The position numbers and the translations under genes were made by a program. Shown one piece after another: positions 25,329 through 33,595 of a stretch of 64,000 nucleotides of DNA. A model generated the notes under the pieces. That model ran no database searches, was not told the DNA's origin, and was given only the letters and a program-made list of their open reading frames with translations. The stretch covers positions 62,001 to 126,000 of the forward strand of contig NZ_QWEG01000008.1 of the NCBI RefSeq assembly GCF_003515685.1, given 5' to 3'. How positions within the stretch are numbered: the stretch's first letter is position 1; the number at the start of each line of letters is the position of its first letter. The DNA is from Neobacillus notoginsengisoli. Lineage in GTDB: Bacteria > Bacillota > Bacilli > Bacillales > Cytobacillaceae.

Positions 25329-25715
25329 TCGGGTTGTATGGCGCGCAGGGCTGGGATTCGCACCAAAGTCTTGTTTAAAATCGGGTTGAATGGCGCGCAA
25401 GGCTGTGATTCGCGCCAAAGCTTCAGTTAAAATCGGATTGAATGGCGCGTAAGGTTGCAATTCGCGCCAAAGCTACAGTTAAAATCGGGTTGAATGGCGC
25501 GCAAGGCTGTGATTCGCGCCAAAGCTACAGTTAAAATCGGATTGAATGGCGCGTAAGGTTGCAATTCGCGCCAAAGCTACAGTTAAAATCGGATTGAATG
25601 GCACGCAAGGCTTGGATTCGCGCCAAAGTCTTGTTTAATATCGGGTTGAATGGCGCACAAGGCTTGGATTCGCGCCAAAGCCTCAGTTGATCGGATTGAA
25701 TGGCGCGCAAGTGGC
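25329..25715. repeat. 52-bp tandem array, TGGCGCG/CGCGCCA hairpin type
   Basis: Eight units start at 25329, 25381, 25433, 25485, 25537, 25589, 25641 and 25691. The first seven are exactly 52 bp apart and the last has lost 2 bp. Each begins TCGGRTTGAATGGCGCG and contains CGCGCCAAAG, giving a 7-bp perfect stem with a 13-nt loop. Alternate units are nearly identical (for example those at 25433 and 25537), which indicates recent unit duplication. The array fills the gap between the FUSC gene and the Mo-hydroxylase operon. Nothing else is seen in 25224-25811. Confidence 0.95.
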
Positions 25716-25811
25716 GGCGGTGATGCCGCCTCAGGCGGGACAAGCTCCCAGTATCAATGAATTCTCTTTCGCCTTGGCTGGCAGTTTATTAACGAAGGGC
25801 CTACGGACGGT

Positions 25812-26816
25812 CTACTTCAAGCTTTTCAGCAGTTTTCGCGTTTCAAGCTCAAAGGAACTTCTGAATTCCGCGGAAGTAGGCTTTTGATGGATGGCCTTTC
25901 TTGCAAAAAGGAAGTCAATCTCGCTTTTTTGCACCGTATCGGTAAATCCCGGCAGGCCAACCTTCCGAAAAAAATCGCCAAGTAGAGCCAAGTCATTCCC
26001 AATCACCGTTTTGTCCGAAGGGGTAAGCGTGGCTTCTTTTTGCCATTCTCGAAGGGTATTAAGGATTGTTGAGGCATATTCGTACCCTTTTGCGAGAACC
26101 TGAAGCTGCTGTCTGGTTGTATTCAGCATACTTTTTTGTTTTTTGCTAAGTGGATTGAATTTCAGGCTATTTGTCGCGACCTGAAGGGTTTCTTTTGCCG
26201 TGTGGAGACTGTTCAGTGAGTTTTTTAGTCTCTCTTCAAGTTCGTATTTTTCACTTTTGCCCCATTCCAACTGAACCCATCCGGCCATTTCCTGCAAAAG
26301 CCCGGATAGCTGCCGGGCTGCCTGTTGACAGGAGCGGGAAGCCTCTTTCGTAAAATTGGGAGGGAGCAGGAGGGTGTGGATGGCTACAGCAACGGCGGCC
26401 CCGATGAGTGTATCCACAATGCGGTCGAACCCGTAGTCACCGGATTTTCGCTCGAAGGCGAAGAGGAGCAGAACTGTTATTGCGACTTGATGGAGCGCGG
26501 TCTCGTCCATTTTCAGCCATTTGGCGGCAAGCGTCCCGGCGAGCAACAACAAGCCTAGAGACCAGCCATTAAAGGGAAGATGAGTCACTACCCAGGCAAT
26601 GAGCAGAACCCCGACAATCGTTCCGGCAATCCGGTGGATGGAAAAGCGGATGGAACGATCGATCGTTGTCTGGAGGCATAAAATAACCGAGAGCGGGGCG
26701 AGATAAGGATGATCCGAGCCCGCAAACTTGGCCAGCTCCCACGAAATCGCTGACGCAATCGCCATTTTCCAGACCAATCGTGTTTTGTTTACAAAATCCT
26801 TCTTTCTGATGCTCAT
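25812..26816 (-). CDS. FUSC-family (aromatic acid exporter-like) membrane protein
   Basis: A 334-residue protein with an N-terminal membrane domain of about six helices (residues 15-150, including HPYLAPLSVILCLQTTIDRS and the basic/Gly motif RIAGTIVGVLL). A long cytoplasmic helical domain follows. This matches the FUSC/ArAE family, whose members export aromatic acids such as p-hydroxybenzoate. Substrate and direction are inferred. AAAGGGTC precedes the ATG. The gene stands alone, with a 52-bp array on its 3' side and a terminator upstream. Confidence 0.8.
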   Translation of the reverse strand: MSIRKKDFVNKTRLVWKMAIASAISWELAKFAGSDHPYLAPLSVILCLQTTIDRSIRFSIHRIAGTIVGVLLIAWVVTHLPFNGWSLGLLLLAGTLAAKWLKMDETALHQVAITVLLLFAFERKSGDYGFDRIVDTLIGAAVAVAIHTLLLPPNFTKEASRSCQQAARQLSGLLQEMAGWVQLEWGKSEKYELEERLKNSLNSLHTAKETLQVATNSLKFNPLSKKQKSMLNTTRQQLQVLAKGYEYASTILNTLREWQKEATLTPSDKTVIGNDLALLGDFFRKVGLPGFTDTVQKSEIDFLFARKAIHQKPTSAEFRSSFELETRKLLKSLK

Positions 26817-26892
26817 GCTGACCCTTCTTTCGACATTCTTTTGTTCTTATGGTTCTTTTGCCAGGAGAGTTTTATTCGGAAGGAAATAACAG

Positions 26893-26934
26893 CAAAAAGT
26901 CCGCATGCCCTTTTTAGGGAGCGGACCTTTTTTC
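26893..26934. terminator. Terminator upstream of the FUSC gene
   Basis: GTCCGC (26899-26904) pairs with GCGGAC (26921-26926), with an A-run before and CCTTTTTT after. On the minus strand it would end transcripts of the comB-comA-VOC operon after they cross the 52-bp array. Confidence 0.7.
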
Positions 26935-26994
26935 GGAATTATTGTAGAGAATCGAAGGCTTGCGCGCTACTTCACGGGCCTCTTGCAAAATCTC

Positions 26995-27345
26995 TGTCCC
27001 AAGATGTATTAGGTTGGGACAGTTCAGCAGGATTTTTAACCCCAACTGTCCCAAGATGCACTATGTTGGGACAGTTCATCAGGATTTTTAGCGAAAGCTG
27101 TCCCAAGATGGACTAAGTTGGGACAGTTCAGCAGGATCCATAGCGCATACTGTCCCAAGATGCATTATGTTGAGACAGTTCGCCAGGGTTTTTAACCTCT
27201 ACTGTCCCAAGCTGCACTATGTTGGGACAGTTCATCAGGATTTTTAACCCCAACTGTCCCAAGGTGCATTAGGTTGAGACAGTTCGCCAGGGTTTTTAAC
27301 CCCTACTGTCCCAAGGTGCATTATGTTGGGACAGCTCACCTAGAT
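26995..27345. repeat. 52-bp tandem array, CTGTCCCAA/TTGGGACAG hairpin type
   Basis: Seven units of TGTCCCAA start at 26995, 27047, 27099, 27151, 27203, 27255 and 27307, each exactly 52 bp apart. In each, CTGTCCCAA pairs with TTGGGACAG (9 bp) around an 11-nt loop such as GATGCACTATG. Two diverged hairpins follow: TTGTCGCG with CGCGACAA near 27350, and TTGTCGC near 27411. The array lies between the VOC gene stop and the terminator at 26893, so it is probably transcribed as 3' untranslated RNA on the minus strand. Confidence 0.95.
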
Positions 27346-27476
27346 TCTTTGTCGCGAATCGTGGCCATGCGCGACAATCAAGAGCTCTTTTCCTGAATCT
27401 TGGGTATGAATTGTCGCAAGCATAGTGTATCCCGCCACAATTAACGACTCGCAACCCTTCAAAGAGGGCAGCGAGG

Positions 27477-27875
27477 CTAATAAACCATCCCTTCATCATG
27501 GTAATACTTAAATTCCAGCAGGTTATTGGCAGGGTCAATGAGGAAGAAGGTGACATGCTCCTCGCGCTTGCCTGCAAATCGGACCATCAGTTCCTGGAAG
27601 AAAGACAGTTCATATTTCGTTGCATGTTCGAGCGCCTCGTCAAACTCTTCTCTGTTCAAAAAAGTAATCCCGAAATGGCGCGGATACATTTTCGGGGCCG
27701 GATCGATTTGATCGGGGTTTAGGTGGCAGACGACCTGGTCGCCGAAAAAGTCAAAGGTAACCCGGTCGTGGTATCTTCGAGCCAGCCTGCAGCCTAGTTT
27801 TTCATAAAAATCAACGGTTTCATCAAGATTCTTGCACGGGATTGCAAGATGGAACACTTTATTTGTCTCTCTCAT
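27477..27875 (-). CDS. VOC (glyoxalase-like) family protein
   Basis: A 132-residue vicinal-oxygen-chelate protein with the typical start KVFHLAIPCKNLDETVDFYEKLGC. The second module includes RHFGITF and the closing metal-ligand region NNLLEFKYYHD. The ATG at 27875 has AAAGGAGG about 8 nt upstream. It follows comA by 47 bp and may be in the same operon. Candidate metal ligands are His in HLAIPC, His in RHFGITF and Glu in LLEFKYY. Substrate unknown. Confidence 0.85.
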   Translation of the reverse strand: MRETNKVFHLAIPCKNLDETVDFYEKLGCRLARRYHDRVTFDFFGDQVVCHLNPDQIDPAPKMYPRHFGITFLNREEFDEALEHATKYELSFFQELMVRFAGKREEHVTFFLIDPANNLLEFKYYHDEGMVY

Positions 27876-27922
27876 GTTTGTGCCTCCTTTAAATGTCTCT
27901 GGTATGCCTGCCGCGACCATAC

Positions 27923-28681
27923 CTAATCAAAAATAAAAAACGTATCAGAGCGCAAACCAAGCCTGAGCGTTTCAAGGGCAATCGCGTCACTAAACGGGAT
28001 ATTGGCGAGATTGGCGTCCGGGCCGGCCAGCTTGATAAAGGCGGTTTGCATTGTCTTCGTCGGCGCCTCAAATACAATCCGCTCCAAAGGGATGCCAGAC
28101 GAAAGGATTTCATCAACAATGTCCAGCCTTAGCTCCCCGTCGGCCCGGCAAATGCCGCTCGTGCCGCTTTCCCTCGCCTCGGTGATCACTCTTGCCGCAC
28201 CCGCTTCCAAATCCTCCGCAATCGACTCGAGCCATTCGGAGGAAGATGCCGAAACAGTGCTGTCTTTATGGCCAACCTCGCTGAAGACGGTGAATTCCTT
28301 CGCGAACTCACGAATATACGTTGCTTTTTCTTTGTTTGGAATTGGCAGTGTGCCGTTTGAGATTTCAACATGCCGGCAGCCAAAGCGCCTGCAATAATCG
28401 TTGTAGCGATCCGCTTTATTTTGGCTGAGGAATTTTTCAAAAAGGGTCCCGCCAAAAAAGTATTCAATCTTGTTCTCATTCAAAATATCAATCTTTTTTT
28501 CGAGGTTCGTACTCACAACTGACGTGCCCCAGCCGAATTTAACGAAATCGATATAGGCGGCAGCGCTGTTGATTGTATCCCGGAATAATCCTTCGGGAAC
28601 GCCGTTATCGATTAGGACGGTCAATCCCTTAGACCTCGGCTTTCCTTCTCTCTCTGGCAGGTCCAATCCTGTAAAGTTCAT
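27923..28681 (-). CDS. comA: Phosphosulfolactate synthase
   Basis: A 252-residue ComA-family TIM-barrel enzyme that adds sulfite to phosphoenolpyruvate to form (R)-2-phospho-3-sulfolactate. Key blocks are RSKGLTVLIDNG, DFVKFGWGTS, EVGHKDS and ITEARESGTSGIC. In B. subtilis the homologue YitD makes sulfolactate for the spore. The ATG at 28681 has GAGGGTGA 6-7 nt upstream, and the gene overlaps the end of comB by 53 bp. The sulfur source is presumably provided by the divergent sulfate-activation genes. Confidence 0.93.
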   Translation of the reverse strand: MNFTGLDLPEREGKPRSKGLTVLIDNGVPEGLFRDTINSAAAYIDFVKFGWGTSVVSTNLEKKIDILNENKIEYFFGGTLFEKFLSQNKADRYNDYCRRFGCRHVEISNGTLPIPNKEKATYIREFAKEFTVFSEVGHKDSTVSASSSEWLESIAEDLEAGAARVITEARESGTSGICRADGELRLDIVDEILSSGIPLERIVFEAPTKTMQTAFIKLAGPDANLANIPFSDAIALETLRLGLRSDTFFIFD

Positions 28682-29366
28682 CTTCGTTCACCCTCACGAT
28701 CATCGGGAATTTTCCAGAACTGTCAACGTACATGACAAAATCTCCGGCAATTACCTTTGTACAAAATTCTATATCCTCAGCATTGAACTCCGGTCTGCCT
28801 TCATCAAAGAACTTTTCCGCAGGCCCGCAGCTTCTGATTCTTTCGGCAACGTCCTTAATCGACAATTCCTCCTTGCCGAGGAGAATATCTTTTATATACT
28901 CCGCGCAGGCCAGGTCGTCATCGCCATCAGGATGGGAAGCAATCAGATTGATGGTTGCATCGGCACTCCAGAGCTTACCCACACATTCCGCCGTCTTCCT
29001 TGCATTTGAAAAACCGGTAACAAACACGGCATCCGCGTCCAGTGCATGCAAAGCGGCCTTTACCCCGTTCGTCGTCTTTTGCACAATCGTTCTTCCGCTG
29101 ACATTCGCAGTCGCCATCTTGGCCGGCGAGTTATCAAAGTCGAAGCCTTGAATGGGAAGCCCGTTAATTTCTCCGGCGAGCAAATAACCCGGGTTCTTTT
29201 TTTGCAAAAGAAAAGCCTCATCCGTTGTGGCTGTGAGAATTAATGCCTTTGCTCCGCGGAGGAAAGCGTAGTGGGCAACCGTAAACGCCCGAATGACATC
29301 AATAACAATATTAACGTCCGACCTTGGCAAAACTGGAGTGCGGCCTTGATGAATGGTTATGTTCAT
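28629..29366 (-). CDS. comB: 2-phosphosulfolactate phosphatase
   Basis: A 245-residue ComB-family Mg-dependent phosphatase that releases 3-sulfolactate from phosphosulfolactate. Signature segments are NIVIDVIRAFTVAHYAF, AGEINGLPIQGFDFDNSP and IVQKTTNGVKAA. The ATG at 29366 has AAGGAG 8 nt upstream; the longer frame from 29462 adds unrelated residues. It is the first gene of the comB-comA pair, which matches yitC-yitD of B. subtilis, and is divergent from cysH. Confidence 0.93.
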   Translation of the reverse strand: MNITIHQGRTPVLPRSDVNIVIDVIRAFTVAHYAFLRGAKALILTATTDEAFLLQKKNPGYLLAGEINGLPIQGFDFDNSPAKMATANVSGRTIVQKTTNGVKAALHALDADAVFVTGFSNARKTAECVGKLWSADATINLIASHPDGDDDLACAEYIKDILLGKEELSIKDVAERIRSCGPAEKFFDEGRPEFNAEDIEFCTKVIAGDFVMYVDSSGKFPMIVRVNEDELYRIGPARERRKAEV

Positions 29367-29543
29367 TTCATTGCTCCTTACAGGAAATGTCCAAAAAAAC
29401 CTTGCAAGAAAGTATATGCCCAGTACGCAAAAGCGGTACCTTATCCCCTCGTTTTTGCCCATTTTTGCAAAATGGGCGCCTGCCCTTCCGGAAATAGGCT
29501 TTTACCCCATGAACTTTTAGAGGGACGCCTGAATACTTTGTAC

Positions 29544-29559
29544 ATAGGTTTTAACCTAT
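29544..29559. promoter_or_regulatory. Candidate operator between comB and cysH
   Basis: ATAGGTT-TT-AACCTAT is an inverted repeat with 7-bp arms, 28 bp before the cysH start. The same gap also holds a perfect hairpin, GCCCATTTT-TGC-AAAATGGGC, at 29457-29477. A regulator of the divergent sulfur genes may bind here. The protein is unknown. Confidence 0.45.
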
Positions 29560-29586
29560 AAATCAGTTGCGGAGCAATTAAATGAA

Positions 29587-30321
29587 ATGGGAAGGGAAAT
29601 GGGAAATGTGTTGATCTATGAAACATGGGAGGAAGAAAAAGCGAACGTGTTGCTGGAGAAACAATTCGAACCAATCGATGTACTGAAATGGGCCTACCGC
29701 GAATATGGCAATGAGGTTGTCTATGCATGCAGCTTTGGCGCAGAAGGCATGGTTATGCTTGATTTGATTTCAAAAATAAACAAGACAGCGAACGTGCTTT
29801 TTCTGGATACCGGCCTCCATTTTGCCGAGACGCACGAATTGATTGAGAAGGTAAGGGAAAGGTACCCAGCACTTCATGTGAAGATGGTAAAACCTGTATT
29901 GTCTTTGGAGAAGCAGGAGGAGCTTCATGGCCAGGAGCTTTGGTCGTGCAACCCGAATCTGTGCTGCCGAATAAGGAAAGTGGAGCCGCTTGCCAAGGAG
30001 CTTGGCCTTTTGAAAGCGTGGATTTCCGGCCTTCGCAGGGAGCAGTCGGAAACGAGGAAGCACGTTCAGTTCATTAATAAAGATGAAAACTTCAAAAATA
30101 TTAAAATCTGTCCGCTCATTCATTGGAAATGGGACGATATTTGGGAGTACATCAGGCTCAATAATCTTCCTTATAACCCGCTCCACGACCAGAATTACCC
30201 GAGCATCGGCTGCCGGCCATGCACCCGGCCTGTGGCAGAGGGAGCTGATTTTCGCGCAGGCAGATGGGCCAACACAGGCAAAACGGAATGCGGCATCCAT
30301 CAGGCGGAACGCGGCAGATAA
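29587..30321 (+). CDS. cysH: Phosphoadenylyl-/adenylyl-sulfate reductase
   Basis: A 244-residue CysH-family reductase that converts APS or PAPS to sulfite. The PP-loop is VVYACSFGAEGMVMLDL. The cysteine pairs typical of the [4Fe-4S] type are CC in CNPNLCC and CxxC in GCRPCTRP, and TECGIH holds the catalytic cysteine. A second ATG at 29599 would remove four residues, and the ribosome site is not decisive. It heads the cysH-sat-cysC set and equals yitB of B. subtilis in context. Because the iron-sulfur cysteines are present, APS may be used directly. Confidence 0.93.
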   Translation: MGREMGNVLIYETWEEEKANVLLEKQFEPIDVLKWAYREYGNEVVYACSFGAEGMVMLDLISKINKTANVLFLDTGLHFAETHELIEKVRERYPALHVKMVKPVLSLEKQEELHGQELWSCNPNLCCRIRKVEPLAKELGLLKAWISGLRREQSETRKHVQFINKDENFKNIKICPLIHWKWDDIWEYIRLNNLPYNPLHDQNYPSIGCRPCTRPVAEGADFRAGRWANTGKTECGIHQAERGR

Positions 30322-30415
30322 ACGGAAGGCCGGCCTTTACCAATCAGAGCGCAACAGATAACCGAATGACCGGTCTCTACTAAGTGAGCGCACCAGGTAA
30401 ATGCATAGCCGGCTG
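30322..30415. repeat. About 40-bp repeat between cysH and sat
   Basis: Three diverged units have GCCGG or ACCGG at 30329, 30369 and 30408, and GAGCGCA near 30346 and 30386, so the spacing is about 40 bp. The array lies inside the operon. Confidence 0.5.
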
Positions 30416-30451
30416 AGTCCGAAGTATACTTTTGCAAGGAGGAAAATGAAT

Positions 30452-31609
30452 ATGATTAATCCTCACGGAGGAGTCCTGGTCAACCGAGTGAAAGAGACCA
30501 TGAAAATCGACGGTAAAAACCTCGGGGTCGAGCTGGACGCGATGGCGTTGAGCGACCTGGAACTAATTGCGATTGGCGCCTACAGCCCGCTTGTTGGATT
30601 TATGGGCAAAAATGACTATGAATCCGTCGTGGAAAGGATGCGCCTTCAGAGCGGCATCGTCTGGAGCATTCCGATTACGCTTCCGGTTTCAAAAAAGATT
30701 GCCGCACAAATTGCGCCAGGCGATACGATTAATCTGGAATCGGAAGGGTCAGTTTACGGGGTCATGGAGGTAACGGACATCTTTATTCCCGATAAAAAAA
30801 GGGAAGCAAGAATGGTTTACACGACGGAAGAGCTGGCGCATCCCGGCGTGAAAAAGCTCGCTGACCGCGGCGAAGTGTACTTGGGCGGACCGGTTACGAT
30901 GGTCAAACGGCCAGATAGCCCTTATGCGAATGAAAAAAGGGATCCGGCTCTGACAAGGGAATTATTCGGTGAGCGCGGCTGGAAAACAATCGTCGGGTTC
31001 CAGACGAGGAATCCGGTCCACAGGGCACACGAATATATCCAGAAGTGCGCCCTCGAGCAAGTCGATGCGCTCTTCCTCCATCCGCTGGTCGGCGAGACGA
31101 AAGCCGACGATGTCCCGGGTGAGATCCGGATGAAAAGTTACAAAGCCCTTTTGGAAAAATATTATCCTGGCGACCGGGTTCTATTATCCGTTTTCCCGGC
31201 GGCCATGCGCTATGCCGGGCCGCGCGAAGCGATTTTTCATGCGCTGATCCGGAAAAATTATGGCTGTACCCATTTTATCGTCGGCCGCGACCATGCCGGA
31301 GTCGGCAATTATTATGGAACGTATGATGCGCAGAAGATTTTCTCCCATTTTGCAAAAGAGGAAATCGGCATCCAGACGCTGTTCTTTGAAAATAGCTTTT
31401 ACTGCGAAGTATGCGGGAATATGGCGTCTGTTAAAACATGTCCGCATGGGAAGAAGCATCACGTCGCCCTTTCAGGGACAAAGGTACGAGCGATGCTGCA
31501 AAAAGGCGATGCGCCGCCACCCGAGTTCAGCCGACCGGAAGTAGCCGCGATTTTGATCGAGGGGATGAAGCAGGAGCAGGCGATACGGGAAAAGGTGGGA
31601 GAATCATGA
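30452..31609 (+). CDS. sat: Sulfate adenylyltransferase
   Basis: A 385-residue ATP sulfurylase that makes APS from sulfate and ATP. The active-site motifs [12 protein letters not shown] and VGRDHAGVG are present, and a zinc-type cysteine/histidine set follows ([16 protein letters not shown]). The ATG at 30452 is chosen because AAGGAGG ends 9 nt upstream; an ATG at 30446 is only 3 nt from it. The stop overlaps the cysC start (ATGA). Confidence 0.95.
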   Translation: MINPHGGVLVNRVKETMKIDGKNLGVELDAMALSDLELIAIGAYSPLVGFMGKNDYESVVERMRLQSGIVWSIPITLPVSKKIAAQIAPGDTINLESEGSVYGVMEVTDIFIPDKKREARMVYTTEELAHPGVKKLADRGEVYLGGPVTMVKRPDSPYANEKRDPALTRELFGERGWKTIVGFQTRNPVHRAHEYIQKCALEQVDALFLHPLVGETKADDVPGEIRMKSYKALLEKYYPGDRVLLSVFPAAMRYAGPREAIFHALIRKNYGCTHFIVGRDHAGVGNYYGTYDAQKIFSHFAKEEIGIQTLFFENSFYCEVCGNMASVKTCPHGKKHHVALSGTKVRAMLQKGDAPPPEFSRPEVAAILIEGMKQEQAIREKVGES

Positions 31610-32199
31610 CGGAGCATCTCGTCTGGCACCCATCTTTGGTGACGAAAACGGACCGCCAGCTTCTCAACGGCCATAAAAGCTTTGTTCTCTGGTTTACCGG
31701 CCTGTCGGGTTCTGGTAAGTCGACGCTTGCAAACGAGGTGGACCGGCAGCTTTATAAGCTTGGCGTAAAGAGCTATGTCCTTGATGGTGATAACATCCGC
31801 CACGGATTGAACAAGGGGCTTGGTTTCAGTCAGGAGGACCGGATTGAGAACATCCGCAGAATCGGCGAAGTTTCACGGTTGTTCGTCGATAGCGGCCAGG
31901 TCGTATTGACGGCGTTCATTTCGCCGTTACGGGAAGACCGGGAACAGGTGAGAAAACTATTTGAGCCCGGGGAATTTATTGAAGTATTCATAAAATGTCC
32001 GCTGGAAGTCTGTGAGCAGCGGGATGTGAAAGGCTTGTATCTAAAAGCGCGGAGAGGTGAAATCCGGGAATTTACCGGGATTAGTTCTCCGTATGAAATA
32101 CCGCTTAAGCCGGAGCTCATCATTGATACAGCTTTAGGGGAGGTCGCGGAGTCCGCCCGGCAGGTGATTGATTACTTGAGGGGAGAGGGATTGATTTAG
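31606..32199 (+). CDS. cysC: Adenylyl-sulfate kinase
   Basis: A 197-residue APS kinase that phosphorylates APS to PAPS. The P-loop is GLSGSGKST at about residues 32-40, with [16 protein letters not shown] and the lid segment RENIRRI-like region ([16 protein letters not shown]) following. The ATG at 31606 has AAGGTGGGAGA upstream and overlaps the sat stop by 4 bp, so translation is coupled. It is the last gene of the operon, followed by a 52-bp repeat array and then a terminator. Confidence 0.95.
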   Translation: MTEHLVWHPSLVTKTDRQLLNGHKSFVLWFTGLSGSGKSTLANEVDRQLYKLGVKSYVLDGDNIRHGLNKGLGFSQEDRIENIRRIGEVSRLFVDSGQVVLTAFISPLREDREQVRKLFEPGEFIEVFIKCPLEVCEQRDVKGLYLKARRGEIREFTGISSPYEIPLKPELIIDTALGEVAESARQVIDYLRGEGLI

Positions 32200-32234
32200 G
32201 TTTGGCAGTCTTGGCGACTGTAGGGTGGGGGGAG

Positions 32235-32610
32235 TTCGGACAGCGAACTGGTTTATGTGACTTGTGCTGTCCGAAGGTGCCCCATGTTCGGACAGCAAAC
32301 CATTATTTGAGGCTTGTGCTGTCCGAAGATGCCCCATGTTCAGACAGCGAACTGTTTTTTTAGGCTAGTGCTGTCCGAAGATGCCCCGTGTTCGGACAGC
32401 GAACTGTTTTTTTTAGGCTAGTGCTGTCCGAAGGTACCCCATGTTCGGACAGCGAACTGTTTTTTTATGCTCGTGCTGTCCGAAGGTCCCCCATGTTCGG
32501 ACAGCGAACTGTTTTTTTTATGCTCGTGCTGTCCGAAGTTACCCCATGTTCGGACAGCGAATCATTATTTGAGGCTCGTGCTGTCCGAAGGTGCCCCATC
32601 TTCGGACCAA
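32235..32610. repeat. 52-53-bp tandem array, GCTGTCCGAA/TTCGGACAGC hairpin type
   Basis: Eight units of TTCGGACAGC start at 32235, 32287, 32339, 32391, 32444, 32496, 32549 and 32601. GCTGTCCGAA pairs with TTCGGACAGC over 10 bp around an 11-nt loop such as GATGCCCCATG. The loop resembles that of the array at 26995 (GATGCACTATG), while the stem differs by paired changes. Lying between cysC and the terminator at 32671, it is probably transcribed with the operon. Confidence 0.95.
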
Positions 32611-32670
32611 TAGGCAGGCTTGGTAAACTTTGAGCTGTAAAATCGCCTCGAAAGTCACCAACACCAAAAA

Positions 32671-32705
32671 AAGCATAACCGCCTGCAGCAATGGCGGTTA
32701 TGCTT
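32671..32705. terminator. Convergent terminator of cysC operon and YetF-like gene
   Basis: AAGCATAACCGCC pairs perfectly with GGCGGTTATGCTT over 13 bp. An A-run before it (32665-32670) gives a U-run on the minus strand. The last base overlaps the stop codon of the minus-strand gene. Confidence 0.85.
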
Positions 32706-33418
32706 CATCTATTTTGATAAAAAAACACACTCAGGTTCCCGTTGTGATCGAGGGTAGCGAGGAGAACGTCCTTTACTTTTGCCTGATAGATGCGGTCAAG
32801 GCGTGAAACGACCCACTCTTCATCCTTCTGGGTCTTCCTGAGTTCTTGAACATTAAACACGCCTTCTTTAATGATCACCCGGTGCAAATTGAATGGCTCC
32901 GTGTTCAATCCCAATGCCGCGGGGGTAACCGCCTCATATTTCGGATCAAGAAAGAAGGACATCCGCCCGTCCGCTTCCCAAACCGCCAAGGCGACTTTTT
33001 TTACATCTGTAATCTTTTTCTCGCGCATTTCCTCAAGAACAACGTCGAGGGAAATTCGAGCCTTTTTCAAGCCATCATATACAATAGTTCCATTTTTGAC
33101 AATCGTGATCGGCGGATGATTGACAAGGCTTCTGAACCAAGGCCATTTCAGGATTAAAAAGACCCCGCCAGAATAAAGCGCAACCAGGACAGTCGTTGAA
33201 ATCATAGACCCTTGCAGCCCCAACTGCTCTTCAGATAAGGGGTGGGCAATGATATTCCCTATCACCAACGCGATCACAAAATCGAGCAGCCTCAGCTGGG
33301 AAATCGCCCGCTGCCCGAGAACCTTGGCGACAATCACCAAAAAAACAAAAGCCACGACGGCCCTGAGAACCCACTCCAAGGCAGTAAGATTACTTTGGCT
33401 CTGGTAAAAATCAATCAC
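32705..33418 (-). CDS. YetF/DUF421-family membrane protein
   Basis: A DUF421 protein with three N-terminal membrane helices (WVLRAVVAFVFLVIVAKVLG, DFVIALVIGNIIAHPLS and a helix near STTVLVALYSGGVFLI). The cytoplasmic domain typical of YetF/YdfR proteins includes IVKNGTIVYDGLKKARIS and LHRVIIKEGVFN. In bacilli some are spore or sporulation proteins, but the function is unresolved. The GTG at 33418 is preferred because GGTGGAGG lies 8 nt upstream; starts at 33439 or 33442 would add 7-8 residues. Confidence 0.85.
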   Translation of the reverse strand: MIDFYQSQSNLTALEWVLRAVVAFVFLVIVAKVLGQRAISQLRLLDFVIALVIGNIIAHPLSEEQLGLQGSMISTTVLVALYSGGVFLILKWPWFRSLVNHPPITIVKNGTIVYDGLKKARISLDVVLEEMREKKITDVKKVALAVWEADGRMSFFLDPKYEAVTPAALGLNTEPFNLHRVIIKEGVFNVQELRKTQKDEEWVVSRLDRIYQAKVKDVLLATLDHNGNLSVFFYQNR

Positions 33419-33523
33419 AAACAAATCCTCCACCCCCATCACTTCCCACTTAGTTTTGCACAGAAACTGCCTGAATAATCCTGTGGGAGGTAGAAGGGGA
33501 GGAGGAAATAAATCAGTTTCCTG

Positions 33524-33595
33524 CTAACAGCGGCATTCATTCACGCTTGCCACCGCAATCGGAATCGTCTGCGAAAAATCTTTATTTCCAGCCAT
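33524..33595 (-). CDS. Possible 23-residue peptide overlapping the ATP-grasp gene end
   Basis: A short frame from ATG at 33595 encodes MAGNKDFSQTIPIAVASVNE then CRC. It overlaps the last 14 bases of the ATP-grasp gene in another frame. No ribosome binding site is seen, so it would rely on coupling. The Cys-x-Cys end is notable beside an ATP-grasp ligase, but a chance frame is as likely. Confidence 0.2.
   Translation of the reverse strand: MAGNKDFSQTIPIAVASVNECRC

Noticed and set aside
25329-25715. CRISPR array
   Set aside because: Repeats are in direct contact without unique spacers, the whole 52-bp unit is conserved, and no cas genes are in the window.
29452-29560. S-box (SAM) riboswitch or T-box before cysH
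   Set aside because: The gap is too short and lacks the conserved core of either class; only a small hairpin and a palindrome are present.
32388-32633. Plus-strand gene of 81 codons in the 52-bp array
   Set aside because: It is the array read in one frame, without a ribosome site, and its period does not preserve a frame.
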